Part shown: in pieces, positions 1 through 6,885 of the stretch
Position numbering within the stretch: the stretch's first letter is position 1
Layout of the letters: each line of letters opens with the position of its first letter
NCBI GenBank assembly: GCA_045646525.1
Contig: JAZRKX010000038.1
Coordinates: 62,001-126,000 of the forward strand
Source: RGIG8748 sp045646525
Lineage (GTDB): Bacteria > Bacillota > Clostridia > UMGS1810
Direction of reading: 5' to 3'
DNA: 64,000 bases
Made by a program: the position numbers and the translations under genes
Notes under the pieces: generated by a model
The model's database searches: none
Told to the model about the DNA's origin: nothing
Seen by the model: only the letters and a program-made list of their open reading frames with translations

Positions 1-726
1 CAGTTAGGTACAGTACAGTCAGATGTTATGGCATATGCTTGGGCAGGTACTCGTTCTTTTGAGAACGAAGGCAAAATTGATTCATTCCGTACAGTTGCCG
101 GCCTTTATGCAGAGACAGTACAGCTTGTTACAATGGACCCTGCCATCAAATCTGTAAAAGATTTAAAAGGTAAATCAGTTTCAATTGGTGCTCCCGGTTC
201 AGGTGTTTACTTTAATGCGATTGATGTGCTCGCGGCAGCAGATCTTACAGAAAACGATATTAATGCACAGTATCAGTCATTTGCTGATAGTGCAGATGCT
301 TTGAAAGACGGTAAAATTGATGCTGCATTTATAGTTGCAGGTGCTCCCACACCCGCAATCACAGAACTTTGCACAACAAATGATGCATACTTAGTTCCCA
401 TTGACGGCGAAGTTGCAGAAAAACTTATGGCTTCATGTGACTTCTACTCAGCACTTACAATTCCTGCAGGCACATATAACGGCCAGGTAGATGATGTTAC
501 AACAGTAACAGTTAAGGCAACCTTGATTGTTTCAGCTGATGCATCAGAAGATGATGTTTACAAATTAACCGCTGCAATCTTTGATAACATCGAAGCAATC
601 TCTGCCGAAAATGCAAAAGGTGCAGAATTAAGCTTAGAAAATGCAACACAAGGACTTACAGTTCCATTCCATGCAGGTTCTGCTAAATACTTCAAAGAAA
701 AAGGAATCGAAGTAGCAGCACAGTAA
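1..726 (+). CDS. TAXI-family TRAP transporter solute-binding protein (5' end outside window)
   Basis: This is the extracytoplasmic substrate-binding component of a TRAP transporter. The reading frame is open from base 1 (Gln-Leu-Gly-Thr-Val-Gln-Ser-Asp-Val before the first Met at 28), so the N-terminus and signal peptide lie upstream of the window and the Met at 28 is not the start. The visible 241 residues have the periplasmic-binding-protein-like pattern of the TAXI family, including VKDLKGKSVSIGAPGSG and a C-terminal segment on pore-side residues and gating hydrophobics. The fused TRAP permease follows after 72 bases, the usual TAXI order. The substrate cannot be told from sequence; related systems are often annotated for C4-dicarboxylates or glutamate, but this is not shown here. 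Confidence 0.9.
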   Translation, partial: QLGTVQSDVMAYAWAGTRSFENEGKIDSFRTVAGLYAETVQLVTMDPAIKSVKDLKGKSVSIGAPGSGVYFNAIDVLAAADLTENDINAQYQSFADSADALKDGKIDAAFIVAGAPTPAITELCTTNDAYLVPIDGEVAEKLMASCDFYSALTIPAGTYNGQVDDVTTVTVKATLIVSADASEDDVYKLTAAIFDNIEAISAENAKGAELSLENATQGLTVPFHAGSAKYFKEKGIEVAAQ

Positions 727-738
727 TTAAGATTTTTT

Positions 739-769
739 GGCTGCGGCGGGTTTCGCCGTGGCCTTTTTT
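739..769 (+). terminator. Hairpin plus T-run between binding protein and permease
   Basis: A 10-bp stem (739-748 with 754-763, including G-U pairs) with a 5-base loop is followed by six T. It lies between the two TRAP genes, so partial termination would give more binding protein than permease. Confidence 0.7.
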
Positions 770-798
770 GTAATATAACCGAGGAGAGAATTTTTAAG

Positions 799-2733
799 AT
801 GTTATTCAAAAAGAAAACGCAAGCACCCCAGGAGACAATGGATCTGGATGCTGTTATGAAAAAATTTGACAGAGAATCAAACACAAGAGTATGGGAAGGT
901 GTGCCGAAGATTTTAGTTACATCTGTACTTGCTTTGTTTTCTTTGTTTTGCCTTTATGTAACGCTGTTTGCCAGTTGGCTCGAAGAACTTCGTCTCACGA
1001 CTTTTGTGGCATTTATCATATTTATAGGGTACCTTATGTACCCTGTAAAAAAAGGTAAACAACGCACAAACTATATTCCTTGGTACGATTTTATTATTAT
1101 GATTCTGGGCACGGGAGCATTTCTTTATTATGCTTTTAATGCCAAAATAATCATCCAGCAGGGAAGTAATTTTGACTTGTACCAGATTATGATAGGTGTT
1201 GTGGGCGTTTTGGCTTTAATTGAGCTTTGCCGTCGAAGTGTTGGTCTGCCGATTATTATTGTGGCAGGATGCTTTGTGGTGTACGCTTTGATATGGGGTC
1301 TTTCAAACCCCACCTTCACAGGCAAACTAAACTATATCATCCGCTATCTTTTCTACGGAAAAGAAGGTGTACTTTCAACACCTATTAATGTGTGTTCCAA
1401 GTTTATTGTAGTGTTTATCATCTTTGGTGCATTTTTGGAGCGTACCGGAATTGCGGAATTTTTTATTAAAATAGCAAATGCCGTAGTAGGTAGATTTTCA
1501 GGCGGCCCCGCTAAAGTTGCGGTTGTAGCAAGTGCATTAGAGGGAATGGTATCAGGTTCATCTGTTGCAAACACCGTTGGTTCAGGATCGGTGACAATCC
1601 CTTTGATGAAAAAAACAGGCTATAAACCCGAATTTGCAGCAGCAGCGGAGGCATCTGCCTCAACGGGTGGACAGATTATGCCTCCCATTATGGGTGCGGC
1701 AGCATTTTTGATGGCTGACTATGTAGGTATGCCATACAGCAAGATCGTAGTATTGGCTATACTTCCTGCGGTTCTTTACTTTGCAGGTATATTTATAGCT
1801 GTTCACTTAGAAGCCAAAAAAGAAGGTTTGCGCGGATTGACACGAGAAGAATTACCAAAATTTCTTCCTTTGTTAAAAAAAGTGTATCTGCTTCTGCCTC
1901 TGTTGGTTTTGATTTATCTTGTAGGCACAAGTACGCGTTCTATTCAGTATGCGGCGGCAATCGCGATTGTTGTGGTGATTGTTGTGAGCCTTTTCAACAA
2001 AGGTAATCGCATTACACCCAAGCGCATCTGGGAGGCACTTGCTGCTGGCGGACAGGGTATGATTACTGTTGCGGCGGCGTGTGGTGTTGCAGGTGTTATT
2101 GCAGGAACTATCACTATGACAGGTCTTGCAAATATAATGATCAACGGAATTGTCGCATTAGCAGGCAATCAGATAATCATAGCACTTTTTCTTACAATGC
2201 TTTGTTGTATCGTTTTGGGTATGGGCGTTCCCACTACCGCAAACTATTGTATTATGGCGGCAACCTGTGCACCTATTCTTATCAGAATGGGCGTGCCGAT
2301 TGTTGCAGCGCATTTCTTTGTGTTCTATTTCGGTATCGTGGCAGATTTAACGCCACCCGTAGCGTTAGCGGCATACGCGGGAGCTGCCATCGCTCAGGCA
2401 AACCCGATGAAAACTGCAATTACTGCAACTAAACTGGCAATCGGTGCATTCATTGTGCCTTATGTGTTTGCATTAAACCCTGCTATGCTTTTCATTGATA
2501 CAACACCTGTTGAAATCATACTGATTTGTGCGACATCGTTAGTCGGTATATTTGCAGTGGCATCGGCATTAGAGGGATTCTTAATTCATAGATTGACGTG
2601 GTATGAACGACTTATTGCAGTTGCGGGCGGATTGCTCTTAATCTATCCCGGAACTACAACTGACATCATAGGTATAGGATTTGTGGCAGTGACAGTTGCT
2701 GTCCAGATATTGACGAAAAAGAAAATGATTTAA
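799..2733 (+). CDS. TRAP transporter permease, fused DctQ-DctM type (4TM/12TM)
   Basis: Integral membrane subunit of a TAXI-type TRAP transporter, in which the small (DctQ-like) and large (DctM-like) membrane components are one polypeptide of 644 residues. Such systems use an ion gradient for secondary uptake. About 16 hydrophobic segments are visible. The DctM signature region around residues 250-300 contains GSGSVTIPLMKKTGY and STGGQIMPPIMGAAAFL, and a second repeat near residue 475 contains GMGVPTTANYCIMAA. The start is the ATG at 799 with GAGGAGA 11 bases upstream. It is co-oriented with the binding protein gene and followed by a strong terminator, so the two form an operon. The substrate is unknown. 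Confidence 0.93.
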   Translation: MLFKKKTQAPQETMDLDAVMKKFDRESNTRVWEGVPKILVTSVLALFSLFCLYVTLFASWLEELRLTTFVAFIIFIGYLMYPVKKGKQRTNYIPWYDFIIMILGTGAFLYYAFNAKIIIQQGSNFDLYQIMIGVVGVLALIELCRRSVGLPIIIVAGCFVVYALIWGLSNPTFTGKLNYIIRYLFYGKEGVLSTPINVCSKFIVVFIIFGAFLERTGIAEFFIKIANAVVGRFSGGPAKVAVVASALEGMVSGSSVANTVGSGSVTIPLMKKTGYKPEFAAAAEASASTGGQIMPPIMGAAAFLMADYVGMPYSKIVVLAILPAVLYFAGIFIAVHLEAKKEGLRGLTREELPKFLPLLKKVYLLLPLLVLIYLVGTSTRSIQYAAAIAIVVVIVVSLFNKGNRITPKRIWEALAAGGQGMITVAAACGVAGVIAGTITMTGLANIMINGIVALAGNQIIIALFLTMLCCIVLGMGVPTTANYCIMAATCAPILIRMGVPIVAAHFFVFYFGIVADLTPPVALAAYAGAAIAQANPMKTAITATKLAIGAFIVPYVFALNPAMLFIDTTPVEIILICATSLVGIFAVASALEGFLIHRLTWYERLIAVAGGLLLIYPGTTTDIIGIGFVAVTVAVQILTKKKMI

Positions 2734-2795
2734 CATAAAATAAAAAAGATAATTATTCATTATTGTCATAGTCAGGCCTTTTTTCGACTGACTTC

Positions 2796-2831
2796 AAATC
2801 CCTGTTCGATACTGTATTGAACAGGGATTTT
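2796..2831 (+). terminator. Intrinsic terminator of the TRAP operon
   Basis: A perfect 12-bp stem (2796-2807 with 2819-2830) with an 11-base loop; the 3' arm ends in T residues. It closes the transporter operon and marks the start of the accessory region. Confidence 0.8.
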
Positions 2832-2956
2832 GTAGCTGGGTTTGTCAGATTTCATCAATGGCTTGTGGAACAATCGACGATTGTCTATCGACAAAATAAG
2901 CGGCAACTGACTCGTATAGTCTGTTTAACTGAGATTGTGCCCAATGGAAGTAGAAT

Positions 2957-3233
2957 CTGAAAAAGATTTTAATTTTTATTTTAGTTTTGCTTTTTGCTTT
3001 TGCGTTTATAAGGATTACAACTTCGACATATGAAAACATAAACCGGAGAAACAATAGAAATAAAGACTACCAAAGATTATAGTCAAATAGTTGTAGAAGA
3101 AAGCGATATTGCTGATTATAGAATATTTATAGATATTTCCGAAAAGTATAGTGCATTAGAACAGATTGAGGAGCCTTTTAGAAAAACAATCTCTTTGTAT
3201 ATGCAGGCAAATAATTTTTTGTTCCTGACTTGA
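2957..3233 (+). pseudogene. Broken small secreted or membrane-anchored protein gene
   Basis: From 2957 one frame reads L-K-K-I-L-I-F-I-L-V-L-L-F-A-F-A-F-I, a typical signal or anchor segment, but the first codon is CTG where ATG is expected. The frame continues to about 3040 (TSTYENI) and then fails. One base over, from 3042, an open frame continues as TGETIEIKTTKDYSQIVVEE and runs to a TGA at 3231. Removing one A near 3041 joins the two frames smoothly. The last codons lie inside the repeat at 3210-3238, so the original C-terminus seems to have been cut off by the repeat. Three lesions (start, frameshift, 3' truncation) indicate a dead gene. No family is recognised; by layout it resembles the small anchored proteins downstream. 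Confidence 0.6.
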
Positions 3234-3238
3234 CACGA
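3210..3238 (+). repeat. Repeat copy A: 29-bp unit ending in CTTGACACGA
   Basis: AATAATTTTTT-G-TTCCTGACTTGACACGA. It matches copy B at 3965-3993 in 28 of 29 positions, in the same orientation, so phd-doc is bracketed by direct repeats 755 bp apart. The last part (CTTGACACGA) is also the right end of the longer elements at 4715-4910 and 5858-6047. Confidence 0.8.
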
Positions 3239-3251
3239 ACTTTGTAAAGGA

Positions 3252-3268
3252 TGTCGAATGATGTCGAA
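3252..3268 (+). promoter_or_regulatory. Tandem TGTCGAA heptads, 10-bp period
   Basis: TGTCGAA at 3252-3258 and again at 3262-3268, three bases apart, 11 bp upstream of the phd promoter -35. TGTCGAA is the consensus Spo0A box, and paired boxes with this spacing are known from the abrB promoter. The same pair, more or less degraded, recurs before other genes of this region (4004, 4915, 5513, 6058, 6854). It can also be read as codons of a short conserved leader (Ser-Asn-x-Val-Glu), so the regulator assignment is inference. Confidence 0.5.
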
Positions 3269-3278
3269 AATAAATATG

Positions 3279-3307
3279 TTGACAATATCCTACAATTTGT
3301 ATATAAT
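3279..3307 (+). promoter_or_regulatory. Sigma-A promoter of phd-doc
   Basis: TTGACA (3279-3284), 17-bp spacer, TATAAT (3302-3307): a full consensus match. It lies 45 bp upstream of the phd start. Confidence 0.85.
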
Positions 3308-3322
3308 ATAAATTGTAGGATA
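3286..3322. promoter_or_regulatory. Operator palindrome over the phd-doc promoter
   Basis: TATCCTACAATT (3286-3297) and its exact reverse complement AATTGTAGGATA (3311-3322) lie on either side of the -10 box. Phd-type antitoxins repress their own operon from such palindromes, with the toxin as co-repressor; binding here is inferred from position and symmetry. Confidence 0.75.
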
Positions 3323-3352
3323 TATTTATTGTATAAATAATAGGAGGTAATT

Positions 3353-3595
3353 ATGAATATAAATACTGAAACAATTACAACAATGACAGAAGCAAATCAA
3401 AATTTTTCAAAAGTTGCAAAGGTGGCAGAAAATAATGGTCAGGCGGTTATATTTAAAAATAACAAACCTAAATTTTTACTGATAGATGTTGATTCAAATT
3501 CATATTTTGATATTACTGATGATGAAAAAATTGATGTTGCTGCAAAAAGAATTATGAATCGTTTTAAACCTGCGTTTGAGGAGCTGGCAAAATGA
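3353..3595 (+). CDS. phd: Phd/YefM-family antitoxin
   Basis: Antitoxin of a type II toxin-antitoxin pair; it should neutralise the Doc toxin downstream and repress the shared promoter. The 80-residue protein has the Phd/YefM N-terminal fold pattern (MTEANQNFSKVAKVAENNG, then VIFKNNKPKFLLIDVD) and a polar C-terminal tail suited to binding the toxin. The start at 3353 has TAGGAGG 8 bases upstream. Its stop overlaps the toxin start by 4 bp (ATGA), so translation is coupled. Composition is more AT-rich than the flanking core genes, and direct repeats bracket the pair, which suggests horizontal acquisition. Confidence 0.92.
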   Translation: MNINTETITTMTEANQNFSKVAKVAENNGQAVIFKNNKPKFLLIDVDSNSYFDITDDEKIDVAAKRIMNRFKPAFEELAK

Positions 3596-3969
3596 TAAAA
3601 TTAAGTAAAGAAAAGGTTTTACTCCTGCATCAACTGATTGCCGAAGAAACAGGCGGCAGTTTCGGTGTTCGAGATGTTGGTCTTTTGGAAAGTGCACTTA
3701 ATAATGCATACGCCACTTTTGGTGGAGAAGAACTTTATAAAACAAAAGAAGAGAAAGCGGCAAGTCTTGGATTTTCGCTTATATCAAATCACGCTTTTGT
3801 GGATGGTAATAAGAGAATAGGTGTATATGTTATGCTCACATTTCTGGAAGCAGAAGGTATAAAGATGAACTGTACTAATTCAGATGTTGTAGATATGGGT
3901 CTGTCTGTTGCATCGGGCGAGATGAAATATGATGAAATTTTAAATTGGATAAACAAGTTCAAAAAATAA
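3592..3969 (+). CDS. doc: Doc toxin, Fic-fold kinase
   Basis: Death-on-curing toxin. Doc proteins of this family phosphorylate elongation factor EF-Tu and block translation. The 125-residue length matches the family, and the catalytic Fic-like motif HAFVDGNKR is intact at residues 67-75 (His67, Asp71, Asn73, Lys74, Arg75), so the toxin is probably active. It overlaps the antitoxin by 4 bp. The stop codon TAA at 3967-3969 lies inside repeat copy B, so the repeat begins exactly at the gene's end. No further gene is coupled to it. Confidence 0.94.
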   Translation: MIKLSKEKVLLLHQLIAEETGGSFGVRDVGLLESALNNAYATFGGEELYKTKEEKAASLGFSLISNHAFVDGNKRIGVYVMLTFLEAEGIKMNCTNSDVVDMGLSVASGEMKYDEILNWINKFKK

Positions 3970-3993
3970 TTTTTTATTCCTGACTTGACACGA
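3965..3993 (+). repeat. Repeat copy B: 29-bp unit ending in CTTGACACGA
   Basis: Differs from copy A (3210-3238) at one position. It continues into AGTAAAA, so CTTGACACGAGTAAAA (3984-3999) is identical to the right terminus of the full element at 4895-4910. It carries the doc stop codon. Confidence 0.8.
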
Positions 3994-4003
3994 GTAAAAT
4001 TTT

Positions 4004-4020
4004 TGTCGAATGGTGTAGAA
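4004..4020 (+). promoter_or_regulatory. TGTCGAA-N3-TGTAGAA leader pair
   Basis: The heptad at 4004-4010 is exact; the second (4014-4020) differs at one base. It is directly upstream of the ribosome binding site of the gene at 4033. If read as codons it is Ser-Asn-Gly-Val-Glu-Arg, in frame with that gene. Confidence 0.4.
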
Positions 4021-4032
4021 AGAGGTGGGAAA

Positions 4033-4311
4033 ATGAAAAAGAAAGTCTTAAATGTAACACCATATATTGCAGGATTACTATATTTGGTTTATTGTATGGC
4101 TAATATAAATTATTGGGTTAAAAGTCATATGGGATTTGGATTTTATGTCTTGATTCCTTGGCTTATTGCTGCTGTACTTTCTATATCATTTATAGTGGCA
4201 AAGGTTTTGGCTAAAAAGAAATTTGCTTTTTATTTACCACTTTTCTTTCTTATTATTGGATTGATAATCAATATAGTTGGCTCAAATATTCCTTGTTGTG
4301 TTGGCGGGTGA
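4033..4311 (+). CDS. Small membrane protein, three predicted membrane segments
   Basis: Unrecognised 92-residue protein starting MKKKVLNVTPYIAGLL. Three hydrophobic stretches are visible, roughly residues 7-22, 36-56 and 65-84, and it ends with a small Cys pair (IPCCVGG). The start at 4033 is chosen because GAGGTGGG lies just upstream; an in-frame TTG at 3985 would put the repeat inside the protein. It lies in the repeat-separated module together with the gene at 4360 and opens directly after repeat copy B. Possible roles include an immunity or envelope protein, but nothing in the sequence decides this. Confidence 0.65.
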   Translation: MKKKVLNVTPYIAGLLYLVYCMANINYWVKSHMGFGFYVLIPWLIAAVLSISFIVAKVLAKKKFAFYLPLFFLIIGLIINIVGSNIPCCVGG

Positions 4312-4359
4312 TGCTTTAGAGATGCGCACCTATAAAGAATGTTGAAAGGAGTAGGGAAT

Positions 4360-4713
4360 ATGTTTAGAAAGAAAAAAACAGAAAAGCAAATCCCTGATAA
4401 TACATATAGAGTTATTAAAATTAGCAAAGATGCATTATTTGAGTTTATTTATGAATCGTTTATAGATAACCAAGAAACTTTTTTTGATATAACTGACGGA
4501 ACAAAAATCTTGACTTCTTTTGATATTGACTGGGAAGATGGTTCTTTTATAATGGTTGCACAAAATTGTAAAGACGAGCCACCATTTTGTAACGAAATTG
4601 ATGTTAGAAAAATATCTGATGCAATAGATGATACAACAGACACAATGTATGCTGATAATAGATATATTGAATTAACACAAGAAGAACTTGATGTTATTCA
4701 AGAAAAGGAATAA
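4360..4713 (+). CDS. Small soluble hypothetical protein
   Basis: Unrecognised 117-residue acidic protein without signal peptide or membrane segment. It starts MFRKKKTEKQIPDNTYRVIK and ends with an acidic tail (ELTQEELDVIQEKE). The start at 4360 follows GTTGAAAGGAG, which resembles the leader found before the other genes of this region; an in-frame ATG at 4339 lacks a ribosome binding site. It is probably cotranscribed with the membrane protein at 4033 (48-bp gap). The full repeat element begins 2 bp after its stop codon. Confidence 0.65.
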   Translation: MFRKKKTEKQIPDNTYRVIKISKDALFEFIYESFIDNQETFFDITDGTKILTSFDIDWEDGSFIMVAQNCKDEPPFCNEIDVRKISDAIDDTTDTMYADNRYIELTQEELDVIQEKE

Positions 4714-4714
4714 A

Positions 4715-4910
4715 TTTTACTCGTGTCAAGTCCTAAAATTTAAAACATTAGTTTGCCGATTTTAAATATTTACATATACTATCGGGAGCGAGAAAATCCA
4801 GTATTCTCGCGGGTTCTAATGGCTTTTGTTCAAGAAAAAATAGTGAAAACTAAGGGCAGAAAATAGTAGGTCCTATTATTCACTGTTCTCCTGTCTTGAC
4901 ACGAGTAAAA
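4715..4910. repeat. MITE-like element, full copy 1 (196 bp, 16-bp terminal inverted repeats)
   Basis: The termini are TTTTACTCGTGTCAAG (4715-4730) and CTTGACACGAGTAAAA (4895-4910), perfect inverses. Inside are a conserved left half, including a small hairpin with GCGAGAA/TTCTCGC arms, and a conserved right half containing GTAGGTCCTATTATTCACTG. The middle differs from copy 2. No coding capacity. The outward TTGACA in the right end could act as a -35 element. Confidence 0.8.
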
Positions 4911-4953
4911 ATTATGTCGAATGCTGAATAACTATGTTGAAAGGTGTGAAAAT

Positions 4954-5493
4954 ATGAAGAAAACATTTTTAATACTTTCTATTGTTTTTACCTTTATTTT
5001 AGTAATATGTGCATTTAATTATAAATGGTTATATTATCGTTTTTATCCTTTTGACAGAATTACGGGGGAGTATGACATTACTGTAAATGGTAAAGAAACA
5101 AATACTGTTGACGAGTATTATGAGTACGAAAATGGCGGTAAAATTAGGCTTGAAAATGATACTGAAAACTTTAAAATTAAAGGTGGAAAATACGGTAGGT
5201 ACGCAATAGGATTCGTGTTAAGCGAAGATGTTCTTTATAAACTCACTAATGATGAAAAGTTTAAAGGGAATGGTAATGTAGATTTGTCAGTTTCTTATTT
5301 GAATACAAATTGGTGGCATATATCAGAATTAGATATAGAAATAGATATTGTCAAAGACAGCGGTGAATGGTATGTATGCTATGATGTGGAATTGGAAGAA
5401 CCGCTGGAGAACTTTAAAGTTACAACTTCAAATGTGTCAAAGAAAATCAAATTGTCTGAAATTGATACTGCTGAAATTTTGATTGGTATCTAA
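4954..5493 (+). CDS. Membrane-anchored or secreted hypothetical protein
   Basis: Unrecognised 179-residue protein with one N-terminal hydrophobic segment (MKKTFLILSIVFTFILVICA) and a mainly polar, Asp/Glu- and Tyr-rich exported part. There is no lipobox Cys in the usual position, so an uncleaved anchor is likely. The start is chosen at 4954 behind GAAAGGTG. An exact TGTCGAA heptad lies upstream at 4915, but its partner is disrupted. It begins directly after the first full repeat element and is followed by the membrane protein gene at 5542, so the two make one module. Confidence 0.7.
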   Translation: MKKTFLILSIVFTFILVICAFNYKWLYYRFYPFDRITGEYDITVNGKETNTVDEYYEYENGGKIRLENDTENFKIKGGKYGRYAIGFVLSEDVLYKLTNDEKFKGNGNVDLSVSYLNTNWWHISELDIEIDIVKDSGEWYVCYDVELEEPLENFKVTTSNVSKKIKLSEIDTAEILIGI

Positions 5494-5541
5494 TAATATC
5501 TTTTATAAATGATGTCTATTGATGTGAAAGGAAGTGCAAAA

Positions 5542-5832
5542 ATGAAGAGAGCGATAATATTCTTACTACATATACCACTGGCTATATTTACATTGATTGA
5601 ATACTTTATGTTTATGTGGTTTTGGGGCGGGGATGGAGCATTTGCCTTTTTCGGATGCGGAATAAGTTTTATAGTTTATTTGGCATTACATATTTTTGCA
5701 TATTTTAAGATTCAGCATAAGTTCAAAAAAATTATAGTATATAGTGCCATTGTACTTACGCCAATTTTAAGCATAATTACAATTTATTTGATACTTGCTC
5801 CGTTGTTTGGAATAACAATACAAGTTGCATAA
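5542..5832 (+). CDS. Small membrane protein, three predicted membrane segments
   Basis: Unrecognised 96-residue hydrophobic protein starting MKRAIIFLLHIPLAIFTLIE. Aromatic-rich membrane segments are visible at about residues 5-25, 30-55 and 65-90. The start at 5542 follows GAAAGGAAG. The preceding bases (TGTCTAT-TGA-TGTGAAA) are a degraded form of the paired heptad leader with spacing kept. It has the same general layout as the protein at 4033 but no clear residue identity. The second full repeat element begins 26 bp after its stop. Confidence 0.65.
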   Translation: MKRAIIFLLHIPLAIFTLIEYFMFMWFWGGDGAFAFFGCGISFIVYLALHIFAYFKIQHKFKKIIVYSAIVLTPILSIITIYLILAPLFGITIQVA

Positions 5833-5857
5833 AATATAAAGGACAATGAGCATTGTA

Positions 5858-6047
5858 TTTTACTCGTGTCAAGTCTATAAAAATTAAACATTAGTTTGCC
5901 GATTTTGATATTTACATATACTATCGGGAGCGAGAAAATCCAGTATTCTCGCGGGTTCTAAGGAAAAGTGTTAAAGGAAAACAGTTGAAAAAATAGGGGA
6001 AAGTTAGTAGGTCCTATTATTCACTGTTCTCCTGACTTGACACGAGT
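5858..6047. repeat. MITE-like element, full copy 2 (about 190 bp)
   Basis: The left terminus TTTTACTCGTGTCAAG (5858-5873) is identical to copy 1; the right terminus keeps CTTGACACGAGT (6036-6047) and then diverges. The left interior (ATTAGTTTGCCGATTTT through CTCGCGGGTTCTAA) and right interior (TAGTAGGTCCTATTATTCAC) are nearly identical to copy 1. The stretch between them differs in both sequence and length. Confidence 0.8.
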
Positions 6048-6057
6048 CTATAAGAGA

Positions 6058-6074
6058 TGTCGAATATTGTCGAA
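6058..6074 (+). promoter_or_regulatory. Tandem TGTCGAA heptads upstream of the DKNYY gene
   Basis: Two exact TGTCGAA copies (6058-6064, 6068-6074) separated by TAT, leading into the AGGGG ribosome binding site. Read as an upstream frame from the ATG at 6057 it encodes MSNIVERGMM and stops with a TAA that overlaps the next ATG, which would couple translation. Confidence 0.45.
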
Positions 6075-6088
6075 AGGGGAATGATGTA

Positions 6089-6772
6089 ATGAAAAAATAT
6101 AAAATGTCAGTTATAATTTCGATGTTGATAGTATTGTTGGTATTATTAATCTTTTCTTTATGCATCAAATATAAGCCTGGTTATGTTTTTGAAAATGGAA
6201 CATGGAACTATGTTTCGTATGACACGGCTGTTGGACGACGAGTAGATCCTATTGATGTCAAAAAACACGAGTTTAGAAAATTGAAATATAAAGATTTTGC
6301 AAGAGATAACGACAGTGTTTATTTTAAAAATAATAAAATTGAGGGTTCGGACCCGGAAACTTTTGAGGTGATTAGTACTGCAGATAGACGGAGTTATGCG
6401 AAAGATAAAAATTATGTTTACATATACATCAAGAATGATTGGAGTGTTTTCAGGATAATTAACGCAGACCCCGAAACATTTGAAGTACTTGAGTTTCCAT
6501 ATGCAAAGGATAAAAACGATGCATACAATGGCACTTTACCATTGTTTGTAGATGATGTTTCGAAATTTGAAGTTCTTGATGGCGGAAGAATGTCAACATC
6601 TACTTCTGCAGAAGGTTTTTTAGGCGGTGCTACAAGGATTGAAAAAGAAATAAATTATAATAACGAGAAGTATAGTTTTGTTAAGGAGGCAGTCATATAT
6701 TCAGACGAAGGTAGAGCGAAAACTGAGAAACTTGTTTATGAGGGATATATGATTGTTGAAGATAAACGATAA
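6089..6772 (+). CDS. DKNYY-repeat membrane-anchored protein
   Basis: A 227-residue protein with one N-terminal membrane segment (about residues 7-27) and an exported part made of DKNYY-type repeats. Each repeat unit has the form of Asp/Lys-rich segments before a Tyr pair, then DPETFEVI or DPETFEVL; two clear units lie at about residues 70-98 and 100-138, and a third degenerate one follows (SKFEVLDGG). This family is widespread in bacterial envelopes and has no established biochemical role. The gene stands alone between the second full repeat element and the frameshifted gene at 6886. It has a good ribosome binding site (AAAGGGG). Confidence 0.8.
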   Translation: MKKYKMSVIISMLIVLLVLLIFSLCIKYKPGYVFENGTWNYVSYDTAVGRRVDPIDVKKHEFRKLKYKDFARDNDSVYFKNNKIEGSDPETFEVISTADRRSYAKDKNYVYIYIKNDWSVFRIINADPETFEVLEFPYAKDKNDAYNGTLPLFVDDVSKFEVLDGGRMSTSTSAEGFLGGATRIEKEINYNNEKYSFVKEAVIYSDEGRAKTEKLVYEGYMIVEDKR

Positions 6773-6853
6773 ATAGATTTTTTGTTTCTTATTTAACACT
6801 AGCCTAATACCAAAAGGCTTTGCATCTAAATCGTCTGTCCCGCATAAAAAGGA

Positions 6854-6870
6854 TGTCGAATGGTGTCAAA
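6854..6870 (+). promoter_or_regulatory. TGTCGAA-N3-TGTCAAA leader pair
   Basis: An exact first heptad and a second with one change, directly before AGGAG and the ATG at 6886. The CTTGACACGAG repeat end is not recognisable here, so the leader outlasts the repeat. Confidence 0.4.
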
Positions 6871-6885
6871 AGGAGAGAGGCGGAA

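Noticed and set aside
2845..3054. Minus-strand open frame of 69 codons
   Set aside because: It is antisense to the signal-peptide remnant; no ribosome binding site and a composition dictated by the T-rich coding strand of the dead gene.
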